From: Bacteroidales bacterium
Lineage (GTDB): Bacteria; Bacteroidota; Bacteroidia; Bacteroidales; UBA932
Assembly: GCA_017959005.1 (NCBI GenBank)
Contig: JAGDBO010000001.1
Coordinates: 155,596 to 219,595, forward strand
Direction of reading: 5' to 3'
DNA: 64,000 nt
The first letter of the stretch is position 1; each line of letters opens with the position of its first letter. The position numbers and the translations under genes are program-made. Positions 18,955 through 25,688 of the stretch are shown here, in pieces. The notes beneath the pieces were generated by a model. That model saw only the letters and a program-made list of their open reading frames with translations, made no database searches and had not been told where the DNA came from.

Positions 18955-20898
18955 ATGAAACGTCTTTTATTCTTTTCCACGGCAGTTCTCTGCGCCGTGC
19001 TGTTTGTTTTATCTTGTGATAAAAGCTCCAGTGTAAAGGTTATTGGAGTCACTCTTTCTGAGACAAACATCTCCATTGTTAGGGGAACCAGCAAAACTCT
19101 TACAGCAAAGATTGTCCCTGAAAATGCAGACAACCAAAATGTAACTTGGAAATCTGCAAATACAGATATTGCAACTGTAGATGCCGGCACGGTAAAGGGT
19201 GTTGGTGTTGGAAAGACCAACATTACGGTTGCTACGATAGAGGGAGACTTCCGCGCAATATGTGAGGTTACAGTAACTTCTGATGTTGTAAACGTTACCA
19301 GCGTAACCTTAGACAAACCTTCCTTGGATATGGTGGAAGAGGATGAAGTTCAGCTTACTGCAACAGTTACACCTGCCAACGCAACAGACAAGAGCGTTAC
19401 TTGGGAGAGCAGCGCTCCTACAATCGCAACCGTTACCAACGGTTTGGTTAAGGCTGTTGCTGAGGGTAATGCAACCATCACCGTTAAGACAACTGACGGC
19501 GGCAAAACCGCAACCTGCGCAGTGACAGTTGCTCACAAAGTTATACACGTTGAGTCTGTCTCTTTGGATAAGACAGAGCTTAATATGTCTATAGATGACG
19601 AAGAGACCTTGACCGCAACCGTGCTTCCTGCAACAGCAGATGATAAATCTGTTACCTGGGAGAGCAGCAATTCAAATGTTGTAACCGTTACAGACGGTGT
19701 GGTAAAGGCTGTTGATAATGGAGAGGCAACCATCACCGTCAAGACAAAAGACGGCGGCAAAACCGCAACCTGCAAAGTAACCGTTGCACCACCTACCATA
19801 AGCTTTACAAAGATGGCCATCACTCAGCTTCCGGATATGCTTGAGCCTAAGAGCGATCACTCTGTATTTGTTGCAAACGGAGAACTTGTAGTTGCGGGAG
19901 GTCACACAACCGGTTTTGTAATCTCCTCTGAGGCTGAGTATTATAGCGGTGGCTCTTGGCACACAATGACTATGAAGGCTCCTCACGATTTCCCATTCGG
20001 CCTTCTGCTTTCTAACGGTAAGTTTATGATTGGCGGCGGCGCCTCTAGTAATTACGGCGTTGGCGCAAGCACTGCCGTAGAGACTTATGACCCTACAACT
20101 CACGAGTTTACAACTTTTGCCAGCCTGGTTAACCCACGTTTGATGGGCCGCGCCATTGAACTTGCAAACGGAGAGGTTGTGGTTTCCGGAAACTGGTATA
20201 CTACCAACAGCATAGAGGTTTACAAACCTTCAGACAACAAGTTCCATCATCTGGTATATACATCATCCAACATGTATCAGCCATATGTATTCCGCATTGC
20301 CGCCAACCAGTCAATGGCATTTGGTCCTGCAAGCAACCAGGGTGAGGTTTACAACGGAGAAGACTTCTACACTGAAACTCTTGCAGCCTACTCTTCCTAC
20401 ACTCCTATAATCTCTGCAGGCAACCAGTTGATGGACCAGTACCTTATAGGCAACTATGCAACAGATGATTACAGGTATCTCATATTGGGAAAGAGCTCTG
20501 CCGGCAAATTCGGTCTTATCCTTATAAACGGCAAGACCGCCACTGTTGTTCCTACAGACGTTGAGATTCCAACCACATACAACAACGAGCCTCTTTACTA
20601 TGCCGGTCCTATTGTAGACAGGAGCAAGAACATTGCCTACCTGGTTGGTTCCAACTCCGGCACAACAGTTACCTTTATAGTTGTCGCGATAGATTACTCT
20701 AAGATAGCCACAACGGGCGGAAAGGCCGAGCTTAAAGGCTATTACAGTGACCCTGTTACAAACGCCGCTCCTGCCTCCGGCTCTTCAATGACCCTTATGC
20801 CAGACGGTCAGATTGTGCTTACCGGTGGTATCTATAACAGCAACTACACACCGTTCAAGACTGTCTACACCCTGGCACCTTGGGCCATAACCCCATAA
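18955..20898 (+). CDS. Surface lipoprotein with three BIG2 Ig-like domains and a kelch-like propeller
   Basis: 647-residue predicted lipoprotein (lipobox FVLSC, Cys21). Three tandem bacterial Ig-like (BIG_2) domains occupy about residues 25-280, each built on V-x-L-x-x-x, LTATV-P, VTWESS, IATV and a closing TITVKT-DGGKTATC-VTV. Residues 285-640 form a kelch/galactose-oxidase-like propeller with repeats such as NGELVVAGGH, NGKFMIGGGA, NGEVVVSGN and DGQIVLTGG. The Ig domains probably project the propeller from the outer membrane; the ligand is unknown. The second and third Ig repeats are also similar at DNA level. Confidence 0.8.
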   Translation: MKRLLFFSTAVLCAVLFVLSCDKSSSVKVIGVTLSETNISIVRGTSKTLTAKIVPENADNQNVTWKSANTDIATVDAGTVKGVGVGKTNITVATIEGDFRAICEVTVTSDVVNVTSVTLDKPSLDMVEEDEVQLTATVTPANATDKSVTWESSAPTIATVTNGLVKAVAEGNATITVKTTDGGKTATCAVTVAHKVIHVESVSLDKTELNMSIDDEETLTATVLPATADDKSVTWESSNSNVVTVTDGVVKAVDNGEATITVKTKDGGKTATCKVTVAPPTISFTKMAITQLPDMLEPKSDHSVFVANGELVVAGGHTTGFVISSEAEYYSGGSWHTMTMKAPHDFPFGLLLSNGKFMIGGGASSNYGVGASTAVETYDPTTHEFTTFASLVNPRLMGRAIELANGEVVVSGNWYTTNSIEVYKPSDNKFHHLVYTSSNMYQPYVFRIAANQSMAFGPASNQGEVYNGEDFYTETLAAYSSYTPIISAGNQLMDQYLIGNYATDDYRYLILGKSSAGKFGLILINGKTATVVPTDVEIPTTYNNEPLYYAGPIVDRSKNIAYLVGSNSGTTVTFIVVAIDYSKIATTGGKAELKGYYSDPVTNAAPASGSSMTLMPDGQIVLTGGIYNSNYTPFKTVYTLAPWAITP

Positions 20899-20908
20899 CC
20901 CACGCCCG

Positions 20909-21097
20909 CTCAAATACTTTGAGGAGTATATGAAGAAAGGCTGCTATCCATTCTCTTTAGAGCCTGAGTTTGAGACCCGTTTGCGTCAGATCATTAACAC
21001 AACAGTGGAGATGGACAAACTCTACCTACACAATCCTAACATGGCATACGCTTTTGATAACCAGATTCCGCTTTGGATGTTCGGGTTCCTGTATTAG
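20909..21097 (+). pseudogene. Remnant of a DUF4143-type AAA ATPase
   Basis: An open fragment reads LKYFEEYMKKGCYPFSLEPE then RLRQIINTTVEMD, matching from memory the stretch after the ATPase core in Bacteroidetes AAA/DUF4143 proteins. It jumps directly to KLYLHNPNMAYAF, which belongs much nearer the C-terminus, and ends in a stop. The Walker region and the middle of the protein are missing. No credible start is present; it lies just after the kelch lipoprotein. It is most likely a gene worn down by 5' loss and an internal deletion. An intact DUF4143 ATPase of a different subtype is at 48373-49746. Confidence 0.6.
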
Positions 21098-21104
21098 AAA
21101 TTTG

Positions 21105-21112
21105 TATCTTTG
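21105..21112 (+). promoter_or_regulatory. -7 box TATCTTTG for the MenA-like gene
   Basis: Perfect TAnnTTTG 21 nt before the ATG at 21134; it begins 7 nt after the ATPase remnant. Confidence 0.65.
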
Positions 21113-21133
21113 TGACAATGGCAGAAAGTTGCA

Positions 21134-22033
21134 ATGTATAAGCTGAAACTCAAAGATGTTATAAATATTGCTGCGCCTCATACCTGGCCCGGATCTGTTG
21201 CACCGGCAACTGTGGGGTTGGCTATAAGTTACACAATACAAGGCACTTTAGATCTTGTAATGGCATTGTGTCTCTATGCCATTGTTATATTGATGCAATC
21301 TGCCGTTAACACCTTTGATGACTATTCAGATTTTGCAAAGGGCACGGATACTTTGGAGAACTCCCCGGATGCATACGATGCGGTGATTGTTTACGGAATG
21401 AGTCCTAAGTGGGCTCTGGCTCTGGGCTTTATCTTTCTCTTTATAGCGCTATTTCCTGCCATTTATGTTGTAAAAGTCTGCGGCTGTACTCCTTTGATTA
21501 TAGGCGCAGTAGGAACCGTTGTTCTCTTCTGGTATGCGTTTGGAAAATGGTCTATCTCTTACCTGCCGTTAGGAGAACTCTTTTGCGGATTTGTGATGGG
21601 AGGACTGATTCCTCTGGCCGCTGTCTATCTCCAGACAAAACAACTCTATTGGTTTGTTCTGGTACAAGCCATTCCTCCAATTTTGGGTATGGCTGTAAAT
21701 ATGTTCTCCAACAACGGCTGTGATATTGCAAGGGATATTCCCGCCGGACGTAAAACCCTGGCCTGTCTTCTTGGGGCGGAACGCAGTGCCAGACTCTACC
21801 GCATAATGCTTGTAATATGGGTATTATCTCCGGTGGTGCTTTTTATTGTGCAGTCTATGTGGACCTCTGTTTTGGTATATATCTGCGCATGCCTGGCCTT
21901 TACCCACCTGATTAAGCGCCAGCTTTCATTGGACCTGGGCCCGGAGACCAGAGAGTCTATAATGACCGGAGCCACTACCCTGGTTTCCCTAATAGGCTTC
22001 TCCTACTCCATAGCAATGGTTTTAGGTTGTTAA
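21134..22033 (+). CDS. UbiA-family prenyltransferase, MenA-like
   Basis: Integral membrane prenyltransferase of 299 residues with about eight to nine TM segments. Both Asp-rich Mg/diphosphate motifs are present: NTFDDYSDFAKGTD (residues 59-72) and NNGCDIARDIPAGRKTLA (193-210). The second closely follows the MenA pattern NNxxDxxxDxxxGKxTLA, so attachment of a polyprenyl chain to 1,4-dihydroxy-2-naphthoate for menaquinone is the likeliest role. No other men genes are nearby, so another aromatic acceptor is possible. The nitroreductase gene follows by 21 nt. Confidence 0.78.
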   Translation: MYKLKLKDVINIAAPHTWPGSVAPATVGLAISYTIQGTLDLVMALCLYAIVILMQSAVNTFDDYSDFAKGTDTLENSPDAYDAVIVYGMSPKWALALGFIFLFIALFPAIYVVKVCGCTPLIIGAVGTVVLFWYAFGKWSISYLPLGELFCGFVMGGLIPLAAVYLQTKQLYWFVLVQAIPPILGMAVNMFSNNGCDIARDIPAGRKTLACLLGAERSARLYRIMLVIWVLSPVVLFIVQSMWTSVLVYICACLAFTHLIKRQLSLDLGPETRESIMTGATTLVSLIGFSYSIAMVLGC

Positions 22034-22054
22034 TAAATCATAAGAAAAAACGAT

Positions 22055-22684
22055 ATGAAAAAGATTATTGTATTGGTTGCCGTTATGGCAATGGTTTTGG
22101 TGAGCGGTGGTAATGCTTTTGCTCAGACAAAAAACTCTGCTGCACTGGATGTTATAATGTCCAGAGCCAGCGTACGTAACTTTACCGGTGAGGCGGTAAC
22201 AAAGGAGCAGTTGGAGATTATTCTTAAGGCAGGAATGGCGGCTCCTACTGCAATGAACATTCAGCCTTGGCGTTTTGTTGTGGTAACTGATAAGGATAAG
22301 ATTGCAGAGGTGTTCGGTGCCGGACCTAGAAGCGGAATGTTCAAGACCGCGGGTGCTGTGATTGTTGTTTGCGGAGAGACAACTGTTAAGAGAAAACCGT
22401 TCGGGCAGCCGGATGCTCCTGAGCAGGAGATGCCAAATATGTTCTGGTATGAAGACTGCTGCGCTGCGGCAGAGAATATCTTGCTGGCAGTTCACGCTTT
22501 GGGGCTTGGTGCTGTATGGACAGCGGGTTATCCTGCAGAGGAGAGAGTTGCACCTATCGCGGAGAAGTTAGGTATACCAACTGGTGTTGTTCCGCTCTGC
22601 ATAATCCCAATTGGAGTTCCAAAGGAGAAACCTACTCCAAAAGACAAGTGGAAACCGGAAAACATCCACTGGGAAAAGTGGTAA
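22055..22684 (+). CDS. Exported nitroreductase-family flavoprotein
   Basis: 209 residues. The FMN-dependent nitroreductase core begins after the signal: VIMSRASVRNFTGEAVTKEQ, then AAPTAMNIQPWRFVVV and the C-terminal GLGAVWTAGY. Unusually it carries a clear N-terminal signal peptide (residues 1-24, ending NAFAQ), which predicts export; most family members are cytoplasmic. The physiological substrate is unknown. It probably forms a transcript with the prenyltransferase gene upstream, which hints at quinone chemistry but does not prove it. It converges with the DUF1016 gene, stops 12 nt apart. Confidence 0.85.
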   Translation: MKKIIVLVAVMAMVLVSGGNAFAQTKNSAALDVIMSRASVRNFTGEAVTKEQLEIILKAGMAAPTAMNIQPWRFVVVTDKDKIAEVFGAGPRSGMFKTAGAVIVVCGETTVKRKPFGQPDAPEQEMPNMFWYEDCCAAAENILLAVHALGLGAVWTAGYPAEERVAPIAEKLGIPTGVVPLCIIPIGVPKEKPTPKDKWKPENIHWEKW

Positions 22685-22696
22685 TAACAAAAATGC

Positions 22697-24145
22697 CTAC
22701 AAAGGGTTAGATCCTTGCACCTCCTTCATCTTCTTGAAGTCCTCTTCCGTAATATTCTCCAATAGATATTTGCGGATATCTTCTTCTGTTGGCAATTGCA
22801 AGCGGTATTTGCTAACGAAGAGATTTGGAGAAAGTCCCTCTATGGCGTAACGCACTGTTGTTTCGCCAAAGTCTGTGCAAAGCAACAGGCCAATTGGCGG
22901 ATTGTCATCCTCCTGCATAATCTCGTGTTTGTAGTAATTCACATAGAGGTTAAGTTGAGATGCATATTCCGGCCTAAAGCGGTCAATCTTTAAGTCAATG
23001 ATAATGTGACACTTCAGTATGCGGTGGTAAAAGATAAGATCTGCCTTATAGTAGTCTTGATCTATAAGGATACGCTTCTGCCGGTATTCAAAACAAAAAC
23101 CTCTACCCATTTCTTGGAGGAATCTCTGAAGATTATTTAAAATTGAAGTCTCCAACTTTGATTCAGTATAGATATCCTGCTGCTCCAACCCCAGAAATTC
23201 CAATGTGACAGGGTTGTGGAGAATATCACGAGGTGTAACTTGTTGCGCTTTCTTAGATGTCAATCTTTGTAATGACTTCTTATCTTTCGATAGGCCCATG
23301 CGTTCGTAATATTGTGAAGACACTTGACGGTCTAATTCTCTACTTGTCCAACATCCCCGTATAGCTTCTTGCTCATAAAAAGCTCGCTTCAAGGGGTCTT
23401 CAATACTTGTCAAATAAGCTATACAAGTATAATTCAGTCTATAGAAGAGTTTATCTGCTGGCGTTGCCCATTTTTTCGATTGAGCTAGTGCAAATTGATG
23501 ACTTATTAGCTCTTGATTATTAGCTCTTTGCAATTTGGCAATCAGTGATTGCCAAATTGAGGAGACTCCTATATCCGATATTGGTAAACTGTTTCTTTGA
23601 AGATAAGACCCTACCTCATAAATCAACTGCGAATAGACCTTATATATGCGGCGATAAATACGTAAACTACGCGGTTCAAATCCCTTGCGATTAATTTTTT
23701 TCGACAAACGGTCGATAAGTTTCTCGCCATACTTGGCGCGGTCCTTACCACTCTGCTCATACTCTACGATATAGTACCCTACCAGCCAATTGCGAGCGGT
23801 TAACGAAAGGTTGATGGCGTGGGCGGCCTGTTCTTGTAGTATGTCATGAACAAGGTTAATCCGTCCCACTAATGACTCAAATGTCATATTGTCCTCTAGG
23901 CTAGATTCTTCATAGGGAACTATCGGAAACTCATTAAGATCCGGCTCTTCTACATATCCAATCAACATAAGAAACGGCACTCCTAGTACCGCCGAAGCTT
24001 TTTTGATGGTCTCAAAATTCTTGGTCTTAAACAACGCCTTTACATTTTGCTTTCGGATACCCATCCTCCTGGCAAATTCGCTTTTGCTCATCCCTATCTG
24101 CTCTAATAGGGCTTCTCCTTTTGCTTCAAAATAGATTTGATTCAT
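22697..24145 (-). CDS. XRE-type HTH fused to a DUF1016/YhcG PD-(D/E)XK nuclease-like protein
   Basis: 482 residues. Residues 1-60 look like a Cro/C1 HTH (MSKSEFARRMGIRKQNVKAL). Residues about 85-240 match the DUF1016 N-terminal helical domain (ARNWLVGYYIVEYEQSGKDR). The C-terminal half holds the YhcG-type PD-(D/E)XK nuclease fold (about 310-450), with KADLIFYH followed by IIIDLKIDRF supplying the D...D-x-K residues and QLNLYVNYY. DUF1016 proteins are often found near restriction-modification loci; none is seen here. More AT-rich codons than neighbours suggest acquisition. The N-terminal HTH fusion is unusual for the family. Confidence 0.75.
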   Translation of the reverse strand: MNQIYFEAKGEALLEQIGMSKSEFARRMGIRKQNVKALFKTKNFETIKKASAVLGVPFLMLIGYVEEPDLNEFPIVPYEESSLEDNMTFESLVGRINLVHDILQEQAAHAINLSLTARNWLVGYYIVEYEQSGKDRAKYGEKLIDRLSKKINRKGFEPRSLRIYRRIYKVYSQLIYEVGSYLQRNSLPISDIGVSSIWQSLIAKLQRANNQELISHQFALAQSKKWATPADKLFYRLNYTCIAYLTSIEDPLKRAFYEQEAIRGCWTSRELDRQVSSQYYERMGLSKDKKSLQRLTSKKAQQVTPRDILHNPVTLEFLGLEQQDIYTESKLETSILNNLQRFLQEMGRGFCFEYRQKRILIDQDYYKADLIFYHRILKCHIIIDLKIDRFRPEYASQLNLYVNYYKHEIMQEDDNPPIGLLLCTDFGETTVRYAIEGLSPNLFVSKYRLQLPTEEDIRKYLLENITEEDFKKMKEVQGSNPL

Positions 24146-24159
24146 TTTTTCTGTTTTTG

Positions 24160-24167
24160 CAAAAGTA
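24160..24167 (-). promoter_or_regulatory. -7 box TACTTTTG for the DUF1016 gene
   Basis: CAAAAGTA on plus reads TACTTTTG on minus, 14 nt before the ATG at 24145. Confidence 0.55.
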
Positions 24168-24253
24168 ATAAAAAATAATTACTGCAATTGAAATTTGACG
24201 GTAGATAAAGGCCTAATTCAGAATTATTAAACAGAAGTGGTAACAACAAAGAG

Positions 24254-25375
24254 TTAAGACTTATTCATACGGTTAAGTACCGCATAATAAGACTGGCGGG
24301 AGTTAAAGCCGGAGGCTTCCAAAGATTCCTGCATTGTTGATGTTGGGTGGTCTTTGTGATAACTCTCTACATGTTTCAATCTCAATGTGTTAACGTAAGA
24401 GAAAAATCCACCGTATTCAGATTTTATCAGCCCGGCAACATATGAACGGTTGTAACCGCTGCGGTCTGCAACATCTTGAAGTGTAAGATGCGGATCAAGA
24501 TAGGCCTCTTGTTTTTCCACAACAATCTTTATTGCAGAGAGAATCTCTTTGCGTTTATTTTGGGAGATAGAACGTTGGTAAAGAAGCTCTTTAACCTCTT
24601 CTTTATCTTCTTTTTTTCCATCCTCCGCGATAGTTTCAATCTCCTTATCTTTTTTACAAGGGCGGTTGCGGTGCGGGTGCAGAGCGGTAATGAGGAAGAT
24701 TATCATTGATACGGCAAGGAATAATATCAACAGTTCCATTGCAAGGCGACTGCCGGAAAGGGCTGCACTCCAGCATAATACAATATTCACCAGCACCATA
24801 GTCAGCCACTTTCTTGCTGCAACTACCGGAAAATCAGCGGGGTTGGAGAAGACGTCCTCATCAAATCGCTTTGCCCAATTGTAAACTATAACAATGGCAT
24901 AAATGCAACCAACCGTCATAATAACCCCAAAAGCATATATTACACAAGAGGCTGTATATGAGCTAATAATGTTTTCAATAGGTTTATTCAGCCACACCGT
25001 CAGGACAAAAAATGCAACAAGTGCAAGAGCCACCGGAAGTCCGGTGATTATCATAATCACTCTCCATTTTTTCCAATGCATCACATTCCCAAAATATGAG
25101 AAGAGCAAAATGGTAAAATGGAACAGCGTAACCGGTAAAAAGTAGAACCTTACCAAGTAATGGGTATTATGGTTTTCCGGGCAGATGGCGTAGGGTATCA
25201 AAAACAAGGCATTCAAGCCGAGTGCTGTTACAAACGGCCTTCCGGGAAAGTAATAACAGGGGTCCTTTTCGTATGGCCTGCACATGTGAAACCAACGTAT
25301 GGCAGCCATTATCACACAAGTGGTGATGTAGATTGTTGCGGCCAAATCTCCGGTATATGAAAAGGTGTTTGTCAT
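24254..25375 (-). CDS. Membrane-anchored AraC-family transcriptional regulator
   Basis: 373 residues. The N-terminal 230 residues contain about six to seven hydrophobic TM helices. After a charged lysine/glutamate linker (about 235-265) comes a C-terminal AraC-type double HTH (about 275-373): LTLQDVADRSGYNRSYVAGL and FFSYVNTLRLKHVE, then MQESLEASGFNSRQSYYAVL. The membrane half probably senses a signal and the HTH binds DNA. It is divergent from the 44-residue ORF and the BspA-like lipoprotein gene, across a phased TTGAC array that is its most obvious candidate target. Confidence 0.83.
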   Translation of the reverse strand: MTNTFSYTGDLAATIYITTCVIMAAIRWFHMCRPYEKDPCYYFPGRPFVTALGLNALFLIPYAICPENHNTHYLVRFYFLPVTLFHFTILLFSYFGNVMHWKKWRVIMIITGLPVALALVAFFVLTVWLNKPIENIISSYTASCVIYAFGVIMTVGCIYAIVIVYNWAKRFDEDVFSNPADFPVVAARKWLTMVLVNIVLCWSAALSGSRLAMELLILFLAVSMIIFLITALHPHRNRPCKKDKEIETIAEDGKKEDKEEVKELLYQRSISQNKRKEILSAIKIVVEKQEAYLDPHLTLQDVADRSGYNRSYVAGLIKSEYGGFFSYVNTLRLKHVESYHKDHPTSTMQESLEASGFNSRQSYYAVLNRMNKS

Positions 25376-25383
25376 TTGAGAAA

Positions 25384-25391
25384 CAAATTTA
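25384..25391 (-). promoter_or_regulatory. -7 box TAAATTTG for the AraC-type regulator
   Basis: CAAATTTA on plus. The box ends only 8 nt before the ATG at 25375, so the mRNA may be leaderless or nearly so. Confidence 0.55.
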
Positions 25392-25407
25392 ACAAAAAAG
25401 CCGGTTT

Positions 25408-25474
25408 TTGACTCTGCATTGACATTGTTAACTCAGGGTTGACTCCCTCTTGACGGATTCTTGACACCGTTGAC
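25408..25474 (+). repeat. Phased direct-repeat array of TTGAC
   Basis: TTGAC occurs at 25408, 25419, 25439, 25450, 25461 and 25470, with TTAAC at 25428. Successive spacings are 11, 9, 11, 11, 11 and 9 bp, close to one DNA helical turn. The array lies between the divergent AraC-type regulator and the small-ORF/lipoprotein operon, immediately upstream of the probable -7 box at 25487. AraC proteins bind pairs of half-sites about 10-11 bp apart, so these are likely operator half-sites. The last copies may double as the -33 element. Confidence 0.6.
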
Positions 25475-25486
25475 GCACGCACTAAT

Positions 25487-25494
25487 CATATTTG
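25487..25494 (+). promoter_or_regulatory. Probable -7 box CATATTTG for the small ORF/BspA-like operon
   Basis: One mismatch to TAnnTTTG, 38 nt before the ATG at 25533. A weak box would suit an activator-dependent promoter. Confidence 0.4.
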
Positions 25495-25532
25495 TGCATT
25501 AAAAAAACGATCAACAATTAAAACACAACATT

Positions 25533-25667
25533 ATGAGAAAAAAACAGGTTTATCAGCAACCCCAAATCAAGGTTCTGACAATTCACACAGAAAGTCTTCT
25601 GGTTGGCTTTAGTGGCGGAGGCTATGGCGGGCAACAAAGTTTAGATTGGCCATCTGGTGACGAATAA
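25533..25667 (+). CDS. 44-residue small protein, fimbrillin-linked family (function unknown)
   Basis: ATG at 25533 to TAA at 25665-25667. It has no signal peptide: a basic start (MRKKQ), then QPQIKVLTIHTESLLVGFS and a Gly-rich acidic tail (GGGYGG ... SGDE). The 48-residue ORF at 48110-48256 shares the core P-[QE]-[IV]-x-V-L-x-I-x-T-E-S-[LI]-[LI] and a GGG-containing tail. In both cases the next gene is a fimbrillin-domain lipoprotein, here 21 nt downstream. The shared core and order make this a genuine gene rather than leader noise. The function is unknown; a peptide precursor, a chaperone or a regulator of the lipoprotein are all possible. Confidence 0.7.
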   Translation: MRKKQVYQQPQIKVLTIHTESLLVGFSGGGYGGQQSLDWPSGDE

Positions 25668-25688
25668 CAATTAAAGGAGAAACACATT

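Noticed and set aside
19270-19790. DNA repeats in the Ig-like lipoprotein as a recombination cassette
   Set aside because: They are tandem BIG2 domains; similarity is explained by protein domain duplication.
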